64,000 nt of DNA from positions 62,001 through 126,000 of the forward strand of contig NZ_BJCL01000011.1 of NCBI RefSeq assembly GCF_005403045.1, in the 5' to 3' direction. The notes below the pieces were generated by a model, which saw only the letters and a list, made by a program, of their open reading frames with translations, ran no database searches and was not told where the DNA came from. This DNA is from Pseudaquabacterium pictum (GTDB lineage: Bacteria; Pseudomonadota; Gammaproteobacteria; Burkholderiales; Burkholderiaceae_C). Shown one piece after another: positions 55,989 to 64,000 of this stretch (positions are counted from its first letter, which is position 1; each line of letters opens with the position of its first letter). The translations under genes and the position numbers were made by a program.

Positions 55989-57419
55989 TCAGGCTGCCGT
56001 GGCGGTGGACAGGCGGAACGATGCCACCACCTGCGCCAGCTGGCCGGCCTGCTCGTTCAGGCTCTCGGCGGCGGCGGCGCTCTGCTCCACCAGCGCGGCG
56101 TTCTGCTGCGTCATGCCGTCGAGCTCGCCCACCGCGGCATGCACCTGGCCGATGCCGGCGCGCTGCTCCTGGTTGGCGGCGCTGATCTCGCCGATCACGT
56201 CGGACACGCGGCGGATGCCGCCGACGATCTCGTCCATCATCGTGCCGGCCTGCTGCACCAGGCTGCTGCCCGAATCCACCTTCTCGACACTCGCGCCGAT
56301 CAGGCCCTTGATCTCGCGCGCGGCGGCCGCGCTGCGCTGGGCCAGATTCCGCACCTCGGTGGCGACCACGGCAAAGCCGCGGCCCTGCTCGCCGGCCCGC
56401 GCGGCTTCCACCGCCGCGTTCAGGGCCAGGATGTTGGTCTGGAAGGCGATGCCGTCGATGGTGCCGATGATGTCGGCGATCCTGTGGCTGGAGGCGCTGA
56501 TGTCGCCCATGTTGGCCACCACCTGCTGGACCACCTCGCCACCGCGCTGCGCGGCCTGCACCGCCGACTGCGCCAGCTGGTTGGCAGTGGCAGCGGCATC
56601 GGCACTCTGCTGCACCGTGCCCATCAGCTGGGCCATGGCGCTGGCGGTGTGCTGCAGGTTGCTGGCGGCCTGCTCGGTGCGCTGGCTCAGGTCGGTGCTG
56701 CCGCTGGCCACCTCGCTCGAGGCGGTGGCGATGTTGCCGGTGGTCTGGCTGACGCTGACCATCGCGTCGTTCAGCCGCAGCACGGCGGTGCGCAGGGCCT
56801 GGCCCATCGGCGTGCGGGTGGGCAGGCCGCCCACATCCAGGGCCAGGGACTGGCCGTTGCCCATGTGGGAAACGATGGCGCTGACCTCGTCGCTGGCATC
56901 GACGCCGCGGCGCATCAGCACCGCCATGTAGATCTCGAAGGCGGTCTGCGCCACCACATAGCCGGCATGGGCCAGCACACGGGTGAAGCTGGGCTCGGTG
57001 AGGCAGAACACGCCGACGCCGGCGGCCTGCAGGCGGTCGAACACCACATGGTGCACGGCGATCAGGCCGGCGGCCGCCACGATGGGCCGCCAGTCGCGGT
57101 AGACCAGCAGCATGCCCAGGGTGACGAACACGCCGAAGTGCAGTTCGAGCGTGCCGCGGCCCAGCTGGATGTGCAGGGCCGTCATCCCCATCAGGCAGCA
57201 GGCCAGCACCAGGCGGGCCAGCAGCGTGCCGCCGGCCAGCGTGCCCGCCGCCACGCCAACGGCCAGCAGCGGAATGCCGACCGACAGCGCGGTGCCCAAC
57301 TGGTCGAACTGCTGGCCCAGCGCGAGGGCGATCAGACCGCTGACGGCCAGGGCGGCCATCATCAGCCGGTCGGCGGTGCGGGACAGGGCGTTGGTGGTGG
57401 GCAGGGAACTGCTGTGCAT
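55989..57419 (-). CDS. Methyl-accepting chemotaxis protein
   Basis: A 476-aa chemoreceptor. The N-terminal 180 residues hold about six membrane segments without a large periplasmic ligand domain. A HAMP-like linker is not evident; the region at 185-240 may substitute. The cytoplasmic signalling tip has [19 protein letters not shown] and [18 protein letters not shown], and the C-terminal coiled coil is intact. There is no C-terminal pentapeptide for CheR. Start ATG 57419 fits the first membrane helix. It may sense membrane potential, energy or an intramembrane ligand. Confidence 0.92.
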   Translation of the reverse strand: MHSSSLPTTNALSRTADRLMMAALAVSGLIALALGQQFDQLGTALSVGIPLLAVGVAAGTLAGGTLLARLVLACCLMGMTALHIQLGRGTLELHFGVFVTLGMLLVYRDWRPIVAAAGLIAVHHVVFDRLQAAGVGVFCLTEPSFTRVLAHAGYVVAQTAFEIYMAVLMRRGVDASDEVSAIVSHMGNGQSLALDVGGLPTRTPMGQALRTAVLRLNDAMVSVSQTTGNIATASSEVASGSTDLSQRTEQAASNLQHTASAMAQLMGTVQQSADAAATANQLAQSAVQAAQRGGEVVQQVVANMGDISASSHRIADIIGTIDGIAFQTNILALNAAVEAARAGEQGRGFAVVATEVRNLAQRSAAAAREIKGLIGASVEKVDSGSSLVQQAGTMMDEIVGGIRRVSDVIGEISAANQEQRAGIGQVHAAVGELDGMTQQNAALVEQSAAAAESLNEQAGQLAQVVASFRLSTATAA

Positions 57420-57587
57420 GGGCGGACCTTGGAGGCAGACGACAGAAGCACCGGGGACAGCAGGAACCCGGCATCGGATGTGCCTTCGGGCTATCGGCTG
57501 CCGCGCCGCGTCCTTGAGGCCGCCACCGGCACGCCGGGGCCGGCGGCGTACCATCCTGCATGGCACAGGGGTGCCTGGGAGCAGGCG

Positions 57588-57869
57588 ATGAAGGCAGTGT
57601 GGAACGGCGTGGTGATCGCCGAGAGCGACGACACCGTGGTGGTCGAGGGCAACCACTACTTTCCCGAGGCGGCGGTCAACCGCCACTACCTGGCCTTCAG
57701 CAACCACCGCACGTCCTGCGCCTGGAAGGGCCAGGCGCGGTACCACAGCCTGCTGGTCAACGGCGAGCTGAACCCTGACGCCGTCTGGTACTACCCCGAG
57801 CCCAGCGAGGCCGCCGCCAACATCAAGGGGCGGCTGGCCTTCTGGAAAGGCGTGCAGGTCGTCGACTGA
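57588..57869 (+). CDS. DUF427 domain protein
   Basis: A 93-aa single-domain DUF427 protein: [46 protein letters not shown] and [22 protein letters not shown] are family signatures. The family has a nucleotidyltransferase-like fold name in some databases but no proven function. It is a single gene converging with pirin. Confidence 0.92.
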   Translation: MKAVWNGVVIAESDDTVVVEGNHYFPEAAVNRHYLAFSNHRTSCAWKGQARYHSLLVNGELNPDAVWYYPEPSEAAANIKGRLAFWKGVQVVD

Positions 57870-57881
57870 CCCGCACGCTGG

Positions 57882-58760
57882 TCAGGCGAGGCGGCCGGCC
57901 TGGAAGTCTTCCACCGCGGTCATCAGCTCGTCGCGGGTGTTCATCACGAACGGGCCGTACTGGGCGATGGGCTCGCGCAGCGGCGCGCCGGCGATCAGCA
58001 GCGCCCGTGCCGGGGCCTCACCGGCCTGCAGCACCACGCCATCGGCCGCCGCATCCTGCGCCAGCACCGCCATGCGCTGCACCGGTACGGCGGTCTCGCC
58101 CACCTGCAGCGCGCCACGGTAGACATAGACGAAGCCATGGTGGCCGGCCGGCAGGGCCTGCTCGAAGCGCGCGCCGGCGTCCAGGTGGATGTCCAGGTAG
58201 ACCGGTTCAGTGCGCGGGCGCTGCACCGCGCCGGCCACGCCCTGGCTGCTGCCGGCGATCACCCGCACCCGCACGCCGGGGGCGTTGAACTCGGGGATCT
58301 GCGCCGACGGGATGTCGCGGTAGGAGGGCGGCTGCATCTTGTCTGCGCTGTGCAGGTTCAGCCACAGCTGGAAGCCTTCCATCACGCCTTCGGTCTGCTC
58401 GGGCAGCTCGCTGTGGATGACACCACGGCCGGCGGTCATCCACTGCACCGCGCCGTCGTCCAGCAGGCCTTTGTTGCCGGCGGAATCGCGGTGGCGCATG
58501 CGGCCGCGCAGCATGTAGGTGATGGTCTCGAAGCCGCGGTGCGGGTGGTCGGGGAAGCCGGCGATGTAGTCGCCCGGCGTGTCGGAGCCGAAGGCGTCGA
58601 GCATCAGGAAGGGGTCGAGCCGGCGCTGCAGCGGCTGGGTGAGCACGCGGGTGAGCTTGACGCCGGCGCCGTCGCTGGTGGGCTGGCCGGCCACCAGGCG
58701 CTCGACACGGCGCGGGGTGGTGACCGGGGCGGAGGTGGTGGGGGTGCGGGTGGTGTCCAT
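57882..58760 (-). CDS. Pirin family protein
   Basis: A 292-aa bicupin. The N-terminal cupin has the metal motif HPHRGFETITYMLRGRMRHRDS-G and the DGAVQWMTAGRGVIHSE segment (three His and one Glu). The C-terminal cupin contains HHGFVYVYRGALQVG. Some pirins have quercetinase activity and others act as redox co-regulators; this one cannot be assigned. The start at 58760 is preferred to the longer frame. Confidence 0.94.
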   Translation of the reverse strand: MDTTRTPTTSAPVTTPRRVERLVAGQPTSDGAGVKLTRVLTQPLQRRLDPFLMLDAFGSDTPGDYIAGFPDHPHRGFETITYMLRGRMRHRDSAGNKGLLDDGAVQWMTAGRGVIHSELPEQTEGVMEGFQLWLNLHSADKMQPPSYRDIPSAQIPEFNAPGVRVRVIAGSSQGVAGAVQRPRTEPVYLDIHLDAGARFEQALPAGHHGFVYVYRGALQVGETAVPVQRMAVLAQDAAADGVVLQAGEAPARALLIAGAPLREPIAQYGPFVMNTRDELMTAVEDFQAGRLA

Positions 58761-58855
58761 GGCGCCATGGTGGCACGCCCGCCGGGCGTGCAGCCGCCAA
58801 CGGTTTTGAACGCGGCGTTCGAAACCGGGGCCTTGCAGCGCTAGGCTTGGCAGCC

Positions 58856-59599
58856 ATGAGCAGCCCCGCACCGCCCGCCATCGGCACCGCCCACCACCGC
58901 CGCCTGCGCGCGGTGTGGCATTCGGCCGGCTGGCCGTACCAGGACCTGCTGGAGGTGGAGCTGCTCACCGCCGGCCTGCTGCAGCGCCAGCAGGACGCCC
59001 AGGGCCGCGACACCGTGCGTGTCACCGATGCCGGCCTGCAGCTGCTGCACCAGACGCTGCTGAAGAACCGCGCCGCGCGCGACGAGCATGAGCAGCTGGT
59101 GGCCCAGGTGGCCCGCGCCATGCAGCGCGCCGGCCGGGTGGTGTGGCGCGGGCTGAGCCTGCGGGCGCGGGTGGGCGGCGAGGCCGGCATCGACGGCGAG
59201 GCCGAGCCCAGCTGGGCCATCGCCATGCCCGATGTCTATTCGATCCGCCACACCACGGTGGAGGACTACGTGGAACCGGTGGCGCACGAGATCAAGGTGC
59301 GCCGCGCCGACCTGCTGGCCGACTTGCGCCGTCCGGCCAAGGGCGAGGCCTACCGCTGGCTGAGCGGCGAGTGCTGGTACGTACTCCGCGCCGGCATTGC
59401 CCGGCCCGAGGAGATCCCGCCGGTCTACGGCGTGCTGGTCGCCGAAGCCGACGGCGGCCTGGACGTGGCCCGCCCGGCGCCGCGCCGGCCGATGCGCTTG
59501 CCTTTCATGGTGTGGATGGCGCTGGCCCGGGCCACGCCCGAGCCGGTGGACGACGACGCCCAGCCGGGGCTGGGCGCCGTGCCCGACGCTCCGGGCTGA
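58856..59599 (+). CDS. Orphan PD-(D/E)XK nuclease-like protein
   Basis: A 247-aa protein. Residues 15-65 form a winged-helix-like segment (HRRLRAVWHSAGWPYQDLLEVELLTAG). The central part has MPDVYSIRH and HEIKVRRADLLADLRRP, which supplies Asp126 and Glu145-x-Lys147. This resembles PD-(D/E)XK folds of the MmcB-like DNA-repair type, with KGEAYRWLSGECWYVL afterwards. It could be a DNA repair or restriction nuclease. The Pro-rich C-terminus is probably unstructured. Start ATG 58856 is chosen over 58847. Confidence 0.75.
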   Translation: MSSPAPPAIGTAHHRRLRAVWHSAGWPYQDLLEVELLTAGLLQRQQDAQGRDTVRVTDAGLQLLHQTLLKNRAARDEHEQLVAQVARAMQRAGRVVWRGLSLRARVGGEAGIDGEAEPSWAIAMPDVYSIRHTTVEDYVEPVAHEIKVRRADLLADLRRPAKGEAYRWLSGECWYVLRAGIARPEEIPPVYGVLVAEADGGLDVARPAPRRPMRLPFMVWMALARATPEPVDDDAQPGLGAVPDAPG

Positions 59600-59605
59600 T
59601 GCGGC

Positions 59606-61000
59606 TCAGCGGCAGGGTTTGTCCACCGCCTGCTGGTCCGCCACCGCGGCCCAGGCGTCGATCTGCCGCAGCGATGTGGCGCACAGGCCGGCCGAGCGGT
59701 CGGTCAGGCGCTTCATCACGTCCTCGCCGGTCCACTGGCGTTGCGTGGGCTGGCCAACGGTGCCGTCCTTGGGCACGGTGGCCAGCAGCAGCGCGGCGCT
59801 GCCGGCCACCAGCGGCGCGGCCATCGAGGTGCCGCTCCAGGTGCCCCAGCCGCCACCCGGCACGGTGCTGACCACCGCCTCGCCCGGCGCGGCGATGCGC
59901 ACCCAGCTGCCCCAGTTGGAGAAGCTGGCGATAAGGTGCGCCGCGGTGCTGGCCGCCACGCTGAGCGTGCCTTTCACATCCTCGGCGGCGGGGTACTGCA
60001 TTTCCACGTCGCTGCCGGAGTTGCCCGCCGCTGAGGCCACCACCGCGCCGAAGCGGTTGGCGCAGCGCAGGCGGTCGGCGTCGAAGCCGGGGTGCTGGAC
60101 ATCGTCATCGTCGTCGTCGAACTGGCAGCTGGCCAGTTGGACCGCCAGCGTCAGCAACTGGGTGGGGGCGGTGGTGCCCAGGCTCAGGTTGATGACATGC
60201 GCGCCATCGTCGGTGCCGGGCTGGCCGTCGGGGTCGACCGCCCAGGTCAGGGCCTCGGCCAGCACCCACACATTGCCGCGGCCCTGGGTGTCGAGCACCC
60301 GCACCGGCATCAGCCGCGCGCCCGGTGCGGCCAGGGCCACCAGACCGGCGACATGCGTGCCGTGGCCGAAGCCCGCGTCGGCGCGGCTGCCGGCCTCGGC
60401 GGGGATGGCGTCGCCGTCGACGAAGTCGTAACCCAGCACGCTGCCGCCGGCGCGCCGCGCCAGCCGGTTGGCCAGCGCGGGGTGCTGCAGGTCGACGCCG
60501 GTGTCGAGCACCGCCACGCGCACGCCGCGGCCGGTGCTCAGGCCATGGGCGGCGGGCAGGTTCAGGCTCTGCGGCACCCACTGGGTGGCGTAGGTGCGGG
60601 CGTCGCCGCCGATCAGCCACACCGAGTTGCGTTGGCCCTCGGGCATCTGGCTGGCGAGGTTGCGTTCGGCGAAGCGCACGTCGCTGTCCTGCTGCAGGGC
60701 GGCCAGCAGGCTGTCGGCGGACTGCGCACCGGCCGGCCGCACGCGGTAGATCGGCCGCTGGCCGAACTGATCCAGCACCCGCAGGCCGTGCCGCGCGGCC
60801 ACCGCGCCGATGCCGGCATCGCGGCGAAGCTGCAGCACCAGGTCGGCGGTGCTGGCGGCCTGGGCCGGGCGCAGCGCGCTGGTGGTCTGGTCGGGCACGG
60901 CGTCGGCCGCGGCGGTCTCGGGCAGCGGGTCGCCGCCGCCGCAGGCGGCCAGCAGGCCGGCTGCCAGCAGCGCCACGATGGGAGAAGGTTTGAAGCGCAT
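59606..61000 (-). CDS. S8 family serine peptidase (subtilisin-like), lipoprotein
   Basis: A 464-aa subtilase with lipobox LAAC (Cys20) after a short signal peptide. A propeptide-like region (about 50-115; LVLQLRRDAGIGAVAARHGL) is followed by the catalytic domain. Catalytic residues are Asp166 (VAVLDTGVD), His213 (GHGTHVAG) and Ser392 (SGTSMAAP), with oxyanion Asn in AAGNSGS. An acidic insert of six Asp (295-300) with a nearby Cys lies before the oxyanion strand. I chose ATG 61000 because GAGG lies at the right distance; ATG 61006 adds two residues. It follows the CHAT-TPR gene by 117 bases in the same direction. Confidence 0.92.
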   Translation of the reverse strand: MRFKPSPIVALLAAGLLAACGGGDPLPETAAADAVPDQTTSALRPAQAASTADLVLQLRRDAGIGAVAARHGLRVLDQFGQRPIYRVRPAGAQSADSLLAALQQDSDVRFAERNLASQMPEGQRNSVWLIGGDARTYATQWVPQSLNLPAAHGLSTGRGVRVAVLDTGVDLQHPALANRLARRAGGSVLGYDFVDGDAIPAEAGSRADAGFGHGTHVAGLVALAAPGARLMPVRVLDTQGRGNVWVLAEALTWAVDPDGQPGTDDGAHVINLSLGTTAPTQLLTLAVQLASCQFDDDDDDVQHPGFDADRLRCANRFGAVVASAAGNSGSDVEMQYPAAEDVKGTLSVAASTAAHLIASFSNWGSWVRIAAPGEAVVSTVPGGGWGTWSGTSMAAPLVAGSAALLLATVPKDGTVGQPTQRQWTGEDVMKRLTDRSAGLCATSLRQIDAWAAVADQQAVDKPCR

Positions 61001-61117
61001 GGCCATCCTCGGACAGGGAGTCGGTGTCTCTGCACGGAGCGCGCTGACGCCGACTTCGTACGCAGGACAGACCGATTCCGGCCCGCCGGGTTGCAGCACC
61101 CCCCCGAACCGGGGAGG

Positions 61118-63937
61118 TCAGCCCTGGCCGTGCAGCGCGAAGGCAGCCCAGTGGAACGGGTGCGCGCCCTCGTCGGCCAGCGCCAGCTGGGCGGCCCGCA
61201 GCGCGGCGGCCGGCCGGGCGCCGGCGGCCAGGCGGCTGTAGAAGCCGCGCATCAGGCGGGCGGTGGAGGCGTCGTCCACCATCCACAGGCTGGCCAGCAC
61301 CGTGGGTGCGCCGGCCAGCACGAAGCCCCGCACCAGGCCCAGCAGTTCATCGCCCGGGGCGATGTGGCTGAGGCCGGTCTCGCAGGCCGACAGCGCGACC
61401 AGCATGCCGGCCACCGGCAGGCGCTGGGCATCCAGCAGCGTCAGCCCGCCGTCGGCCAGCTCCAGGGCCGAGAAGCTGGGGTTGTCGGCGCGGAACTGGG
61501 CATGGCAGGCCAGGTGCAGCACATCCTGGCCCGGCAGGGCGGTGCGCAGGGCGGCCTGGGTGGCGGCCTGGCCGCTGAACACCCGCGCCCGGCCGCCGAA
61601 GGCCCGCGCCACCGCCTGCAGCTCGGCGTCCACATGCGGCAGGCTGGCATCGGCATGGCCCACGGCCACCACGCGGCGCGGCAGGCGCGCCGGTGCGCTG
61701 CGGCCGGCCAGCCACAGCGTGGCGCTGGGGGCCAGGCAGATCTCATGCCGCTGCGCCAGCCAGCCCTGGCCGTCGTGCAGGGCGGCGAAGGGCAGGTAGT
61801 GCAGGCTGCGGTGCGGCACCACCACCACCCGCTCGTGTTCACGCACCAGCGGCGCCACGCCGGCCCACACCAGGCGGTGCAGGGCCTGCAGATGGGCCTG
61901 CACCCGGGCCAGCAGCTGGGCTGCATGGGCCTGCAGGCCCGGGCTGCGGCAGCGCTGGCTGTCGATCTGGAAGCGCAGGCCGGCCAGGCGCTGGCCCAGG
62001 CCCGGTACCGGCTGCAGGTGGTGGCGCACCTGGTGGCGGGTGGCCACCACCGCCAGCAGCTGGTCGTCCAGCAGGTGGAAGGCCACCAGCGCGGTGTCGG
62101 CCGGCAGCGCCGCCTGCAGCGCCGCGGTGTCGAACGGGCTGCCGGCCGCCGCCGGCGCCGCGGTGCCGGCCGGCTGGCCGGCCTGCAGCTGGGCGCGCAG
62201 ATGGGCTTGCAGCACCGCCTGCTCCAGCGCGGTGACCCGGCGCGCCAGCGGCTCCAGCGGGGTGTCGCCTTCGGCGATGGCCAGGCGCCACTGGTCACGG
62301 GCCCACTGCAGCTTCAGGCGCAGCGGGTCCAGTGCCGGGTCGGCCGGCTGGGCCGAGCTGTCCTGCACGCCCAGCGCCAGTGCGCGGGCGCGGCCCTGCT
62401 CCATCAGCGCCAGCAGCGCGGCTGGGCTGTCGCCGCCCTGCACCGACAGCCGCACCAGCAGGTCGTGGGCCTCCTCCGCCTGGGCGCCGATGGCGCTGCG
62501 GAAGCTGTCACCCTGCAGCGCCAGCCGGCTGCGGTCGATCAACGCCAGGGCTGCGCCCAGGTGCTGGCGTGCCTGCACCGTGTCGCCCTGGCTGGCGGCC
62601 AGCCGGCCCAGTCCCTGGTGGCCCGCCAATTCCACAGCGCCCAGGCCCAGGGCCTGCGCCTGCTGCAGCACCCGCTGCAGGCCGCGCTGCGCCTGGTCGG
62701 CCAGGCCCAGGGCGGCGGCGGCGTCGGCGGCGGTGGCGTCGGCCTCCAGCTGCCAGCCGGCCACGCCGCTGCGCTGCAGCGCGGCGCCGGCCCGGCCGGC
62801 GCTGTCCAGCGCATCGGCCGGGCGCCCGGCCTTGAGCTGGGCGCTGGCCAGCGCCAGGTCGGTCAGCGCCACCGAGGCGGCGTTGTCCTGCGCGGCAAAC
62901 AGCTGGCGCGCCTGCGCCAGGCCCTGCAGGGCTTCGTCGGTGCGGCCGAGGCGCAACTGGGCGCGGGCGCAGTCGAGCGTGGCGCGCGCCTGTTCCACCG
63001 GCGCGCCGATCTCCAGCGCCCGCGCCACCACCTGCCGGTACAGCGCCACCGCCTCGGGCAGCAGGTTGACGGCGCTGTAGGCGTCGGCCAGCGCGGCCTC
63101 GGCCTCGATGCACTGCTGCGGGCTGGCGCCTGCCTGGGCAAAACCGTGGCTGGCCGCCGCCAGGGCCCGCAGCGCGGCGTGGTAGTGGCCACGGTGCAGC
63201 GCGATGCGGCCGATGGCGCCGTCGGCCAGCGCCGCGGCCACCGCCAGGCCGTGGGTCTCGGCGCGCATGCGGGCGCGGCGGTTGATGCGCATGGCCTCGT
63301 CGAAGTCCGACAGCCAGGTCAGGGCGTTGGCCAGTGCGATGTCGGCGTGGATGGACAGGCTGCGGTCGCGCGCGCGGGCGCCACGCACGGCCGCGCTGCG
63401 GAACAGCCGGGCGGCATCGGCATGGCGGTCCTGGCGGGTGGCCAGGGTGCCCAGGTTCACCTCGATCTTGCCGGCGGCCAGCTCGTCGCCCAGGGCGACG
63501 AACTGCTGCAGCGCGTCCAGGCCGCAGCGCATGGCGGCATCGTGCTGGCCCAGCAGCGACAGCGCCATCACCTTGGACACCCGGGTCTGCGCGGCATGCT
63601 GGGGCTGCTGCAGCACGGTGAAGGCGGCATGGGCGGCGTCCAGGCTGCCGCAGGCCGGGCCCATGCGGCCTTCGCAGAGGTGGGCGATGCCCTGCACCCA
63701 GTGCGCCACGGCGGCGATCTCGATGCGTGCGCGGTCGCCGTGGTCCGGGGTCTGGGCGCGGGCTTGCAGTTCGGCCAGCAGCGCGGCGCAGCGCACGGCG
63801 CGCGCCGGCGCGGTGCTCCAGGCGGCAAAGCACACGGCCTTCAGGGCCCAGGCCAGGGCCACCGCATCCACCCCCAGGGGCTGCGGCAGGTCGCGCTGGG
63901 CATCGGCCACCAGCCCGGCCGCCAGCTCGTCGGTCAT
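61118..63937 (-). CDS. TPR-CHAT domain protein (caspase-like protease)
   Basis: A 939-aa cytoplasmic protein. Residues about 50-480 form TPR-type helical repeats with Ala/Leu/Gln-rich helices. The C-terminal 350 residues are a CHAT domain (caspase HetF-associated with TPRs). Catalytic candidates are His808/His812 in HLACHAQFRAD and Cys852 in SACETGLSHIAPGDE. The middle (about 560-620) has a helical stretch typical of the TPR-CHAT linker. Its ATG overlaps the stop of an upstream gene that is cut by the window end. The S8 gene is downstream. CHAT proteases act in signalling and some defence systems (e.g. Craspase-type). The role here is unknown. Confidence 0.9.
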   Translation of the reverse strand: MTDELAAGLVADAQRDLPQPLGVDAVALAWALKAVCFAAWSTAPARAVRCAALLAELQARAQTPDHGDRARIEIAAVAHWVQGIAHLCEGRMGPACGSLDAAHAAFTVLQQPQHAAQTRVSKVMALSLLGQHDAAMRCGLDALQQFVALGDELAAGKIEVNLGTLATRQDRHADAARLFRSAAVRGARARDRSLSIHADIALANALTWLSDFDEAMRINRRARMRAETHGLAVAAALADGAIGRIALHRGHYHAALRALAAASHGFAQAGASPQQCIEAEAALADAYSAVNLLPEAVALYRQVVARALEIGAPVEQARATLDCARAQLRLGRTDEALQGLAQARQLFAAQDNAASVALTDLALASAQLKAGRPADALDSAGRAGAALQRSGVAGWQLEADATAADAAAALGLADQAQRGLQRVLQQAQALGLGAVELAGHQGLGRLAASQGDTVQARQHLGAALALIDRSRLALQGDSFRSAIGAQAEEAHDLLVRLSVQGGDSPAALLALMEQGRARALALGVQDSSAQPADPALDPLRLKLQWARDQWRLAIAEGDTPLEPLARRVTALEQAVLQAHLRAQLQAGQPAGTAAPAAAGSPFDTAALQAALPADTALVAFHLLDDQLLAVVATRHQVRHHLQPVPGLGQRLAGLRFQIDSQRCRSPGLQAHAAQLLARVQAHLQALHRLVWAGVAPLVREHERVVVVPHRSLHYLPFAALHDGQGWLAQRHEICLAPSATLWLAGRSAPARLPRRVVAVGHADASLPHVDAELQAVARAFGGRARVFSGQAATQAALRTALPGQDVLHLACHAQFRADNPSFSALELADGGLTLLDAQRLPVAGMLVALSACETGLSHIAPGDELLGLVRGFVLAGAPTVLASLWMVDDASTARLMRGFYSRLAAGARPAAALRAAQLALADEGAHPFHWAAFALHGQG

Positions 63938-64000
63938 GCCCGGTTGTCCGTGCCCTGCAGGTCGAACGGGCCGATCTCGGTTTCCCAGTCGACGCCCTGC
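63934..64000 (-). CDS. C-terminal end of an unidentified gene upstream of the CHAT protein (partial)
   Basis: The minus-strand frame runs from the window edge and stops at 63934-63936, overlapping the CHAT ATG as ATGA. The visible tail QGVDWETEIGPFDLQGTDNR-A has an acidic, Trp-containing character but is too short to identify. The overlap shows that the CHAT gene is translationally coupled to it, so this gene is the likely partner or regulator of the CHAT-S8 module. Confidence 0.55.
   Translation of the reverse strand, partial: QGVDWETEIGPFDLQGTDNRA

Overview
The window is about 70% G+C by eye and reads as the replication-origin region of a Burkholderiales chromosome. The order mnmE-yidC-yidD-rnpA-rpmH (minus) / dnaA-dnaN-gyrB (plus), the kefB-kdsD-kdsC-lptC block, two PEP-CTERM proteins and a Bug/TctC-type solute receptor all fit the Rubrivivax/Leptothrix/Ideonella-like lineage. 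The placement is inferred from gene content, not from a search.

Layout. 1-6.4 kb: acyl-CoA synthetase, HDOD protein, GMC flavoenzyme, MarC and a membrane protein, all on minus. 6.5-7.2 kb: a glycine-rich RRM RNA-binding protein whose Shine-Dalgarno lies in a leader hairpin. 7.2-10.3 kb: kdsD-kdsC-lptC plus an SDR (LPS/Kdo supply). 10.4-13.8 kb: CPA2 antiporter, apt and a CPBP protease. 13.8-23.9 kb: the origin block, with DnaA boxes in rnpA, before dnaA and between dnaA and dnaN. 24.1-27.1 kb: a two-gene accessory module directly after gyrB. It comprises a PD-(D/E)XK nuclease fused to a DUF2075-type helicase, followed by an HNH endonuclease. It is the best candidate for an undescribed defence or restriction system. 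27.3-28.0 kb: a PEP-CTERM protein.

28.1-35.2 kb is a minus-strand heavy-metal efflux operon (CzcI-like, CzcC-like, a membrane-anchored His-rich protein, CzcB-like, CzcA/CusA-like, a small periplasmic protein). Its periplasmic members carry short His/Asp-rich mature N-termini. 35.3-47.7 kb holds mostly single metabolic genes: aspartate dehydrogenase, SDRs, a Bug receptor, HAD hydrolase, YdjM-like protein, M20 amidohydrolase, a flavin monooxygenase-SDR pair and a NIPSNAP-aldo/keto reductase pair. 47.7-58.8 kb carries signalling and regulatory genes: a tandem GGDEF protein, MFS transporter, FAD oxidoreductase with a methyltransferase and a MerR-like regulator, a PEP-CTERM glycerophosphodiesterase with a Ca-binding loop, a chemoreceptor, DUF427 and pirin.

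58.9-64.0 kb ends with an orphan PD-(D/E)XK-like protein and a second candidate system: a TPR-CHAT protease-like protein translationally coupled to an unseen upstream gene and followed by a subtilisin-like lipoprotein. I saw no tRNA, rRNA, CRISPR array, transposase or integrase.
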